Part shown: one piece after another, positions 6,067 to 6,714 of the stretch
How positions within the stretch are numbered: position 1 is the first letter of the stretch
Layout: each line of letters starts with the position of its first letter
Source of the DNA: Bacteroidaceae bacterium
Lineage (GTDB): Bacteria > Bacteroidota > Bacteroidia > Bacteroidales > Bacteroidaceae
Direction of reading: 5' to 3'
NCBI GenBank assembly: GCA_016292545.1
Contig: JAEDIG010000133.1
Coordinates: forward strand, 1 to 6,714
DNA: 6,714 bases
Position numbers and translations under genes: made by a program
The notes under the pieces: generated by a model
Told to the model about the DNA's origin: nothing
What the model saw: the letters and a program-made list of their open reading frames with translations, nothing else
Database searches by the model: none

Positions 6067-6110
6067 CACACTAATTGAATCAATCAATAAAAAAAAGACG
6101 TAAATTTGTA

Positions 6111-6714
6111 ATGCCAAAGATATCTGTACGAGGGTTTGAAATGCCGGAGTCGCCCATCCGCAAACTGGCTCCGCTGGCTTATGCGGCCAAGGAGCGTGGT
6201 GTGCATGTGTATCATCTCAATATCGGACAGCCCGATCTGCCTACACCTCCGCAGGCATTGGACGCCATCCGCAATATCGACCGCAAGATACTGGAATACA
6301 GCCCTAGCCAGGGGTACCTCAGCTACCGGAAGAAACTGGTTGGCTACTATGACAAGTTTGGCATCAGGCTCACTCCCGATGACATCATCATCACCAGCGG
6401 AGGGTCGGAGGCTGTGCTCTTCTCTTTCCTGGCTTGCCTGAATCCTGGCGACGAGATTATCGTGCCGGAACCTGCCTATGCCAACTACATGGCTTTCGCC
6501 ATATCGGCCGGAGCTGTCATCCGCACCATCGCCACCACCATCGACGAGGGATTCTCGCTGCCAAAGGTGGAAAAGTTTGAGGAACTCATCAACGAGCGCA
6601 CGCGGGCCATCCTCATCTGTAACCCCAACAACCCCACGGGTTACCTGTATACACGCCGCGAGATGAACCAGATACGCGACCTCGTGAAGAAATACGACCT
6701 GTATCTCTTCTCCG
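6111..6714 (+). CDS. PLP-dependent class I/II aminotransferase, N-terminal part (3' end outside window)
   Basis: The first 201 residues of a fold-type I pyridoxal-phosphate aminotransferase are present; the frame is open to the right edge. Visible motifs are NIGQPD (37-42), SPSQGYLSYR (64-73), the phosphate-binding GGSEA (97-101), PEPAYANY (119-126, a tyrosine of which stacks on the cofactor in relatives) and NPNNPTG (171-177, whose N174 corresponds to the conserved cofactor-contacting Asn). The Schiff-base lysine would lie beyond the window. The sequence fits the aspartate/aromatic aminotransferase-like group common in Bacteroidales, but the amino-acid substrate cannot be read from this part. 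ATG 6111 is preferred over ATG 6141 (M11) because MPKISVRGFEMPESPIRKL looks like a conserved N-terminus of the family from memory, and because it suits the promoter at 6036-6066. There is no Shine-Dalgarno sequence; the leader is A-rich. It is separated from glgB by a terminator, so it forms its own transcription unit. Confidence 0.93.
   Translation, partial: MPKISVRGFEMPESPIRKLAPLAYAAKERGVHVYHLNIGQPDLPTPPQALDAIRNIDRKILEYSPSQGYLSYRKKLVGYYDKFGIRLTPDDIIITSGGSEAVLFSFLACLNPGDEIIVPEPAYANYMAFAISAGAVIRTIATTIDEGFSLPKVEKFEELINERTRAILICNPNNPTGYLYTRREMNQIRDLVKKYDLYLFS

Noticed and set aside
6111..6200. Leaderless start or start at ATG 6141 for the aminotransferase
   Set aside because: The upstream promoter with correct spacing and the conserved-looking first ten residues favour ATG 6111. 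The alternative is kept as a low-interest finding.

Overview
The window looks like chromosomal DNA from a member of the Bacteroidota, most likely order Bacteroidales and plausibly Prevotellaceae. The grounds are an exact Bacteroides-type promoter (TTG, 20 bases, TAnnTTTG), A-rich leaders without Shine-Dalgarno sequences in front of kdsB and glgB, and protein sequences of familiar Bacteroidales type. The genus is inferred from recalled family sequences, not from a search. All five genes are on the + strand. Coding DNA is fairly GC-rich and the spacers before glgB and the last gene are AT-rich.

Layout: (1) positions 2-1681 hold the C-terminal part of a class A penicillin-binding protein (peptidoglycan transpeptidase). 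(2) After 46 bases comes kdsB (1728-2507), which makes CMP-Kdo for lipopolysaccharide. (3) Overlapping the kdsB stop by ATGA is an exported protein built almost wholly of 23-residue MORN repeats (2504-3637). These three genes look like one cell-envelope transcription unit. (4) The MORN gene ends inside a 72-bp sequence present as two identical tandem copies plus 11 bases of a third (3631-3785), each copy with a perfect palindrome. (5) An AT-rich 57-base leader precedes glgB (3843-5972), a glycogen branching enzyme whose sequence resembles eukaryotic GBE1 more than classical bacterial GlgB and which has a basic, low-complexity N-terminal tail. (6) A strong intrinsic terminator (5984-6034) ends glgB. 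(7) A Bacteroidota promoter (6036-6066) follows directly and drives a PLP-dependent class I/II aminotransferase (6111 to the window edge).

Functionally the window joins envelope construction (peptidoglycan cross-linking, LPS core sugar activation, an exported MORN solenoid of unknown role) with carbon storage (glycogen branching) and amino-acid metabolism. The genes themselves are mostly ordinary. The points that repay attention are the 72-bp tandem repeat that supplies the MORN gene's stop codon, the five-repeat superperiod in the exported MORN protein and its translational coupling to kdsB, the eukaryote-like branching enzyme with its basic tail, and the tight terminator-promoter junction. 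I do not see a defence system, CRISPR array, transposase or RNA gene.
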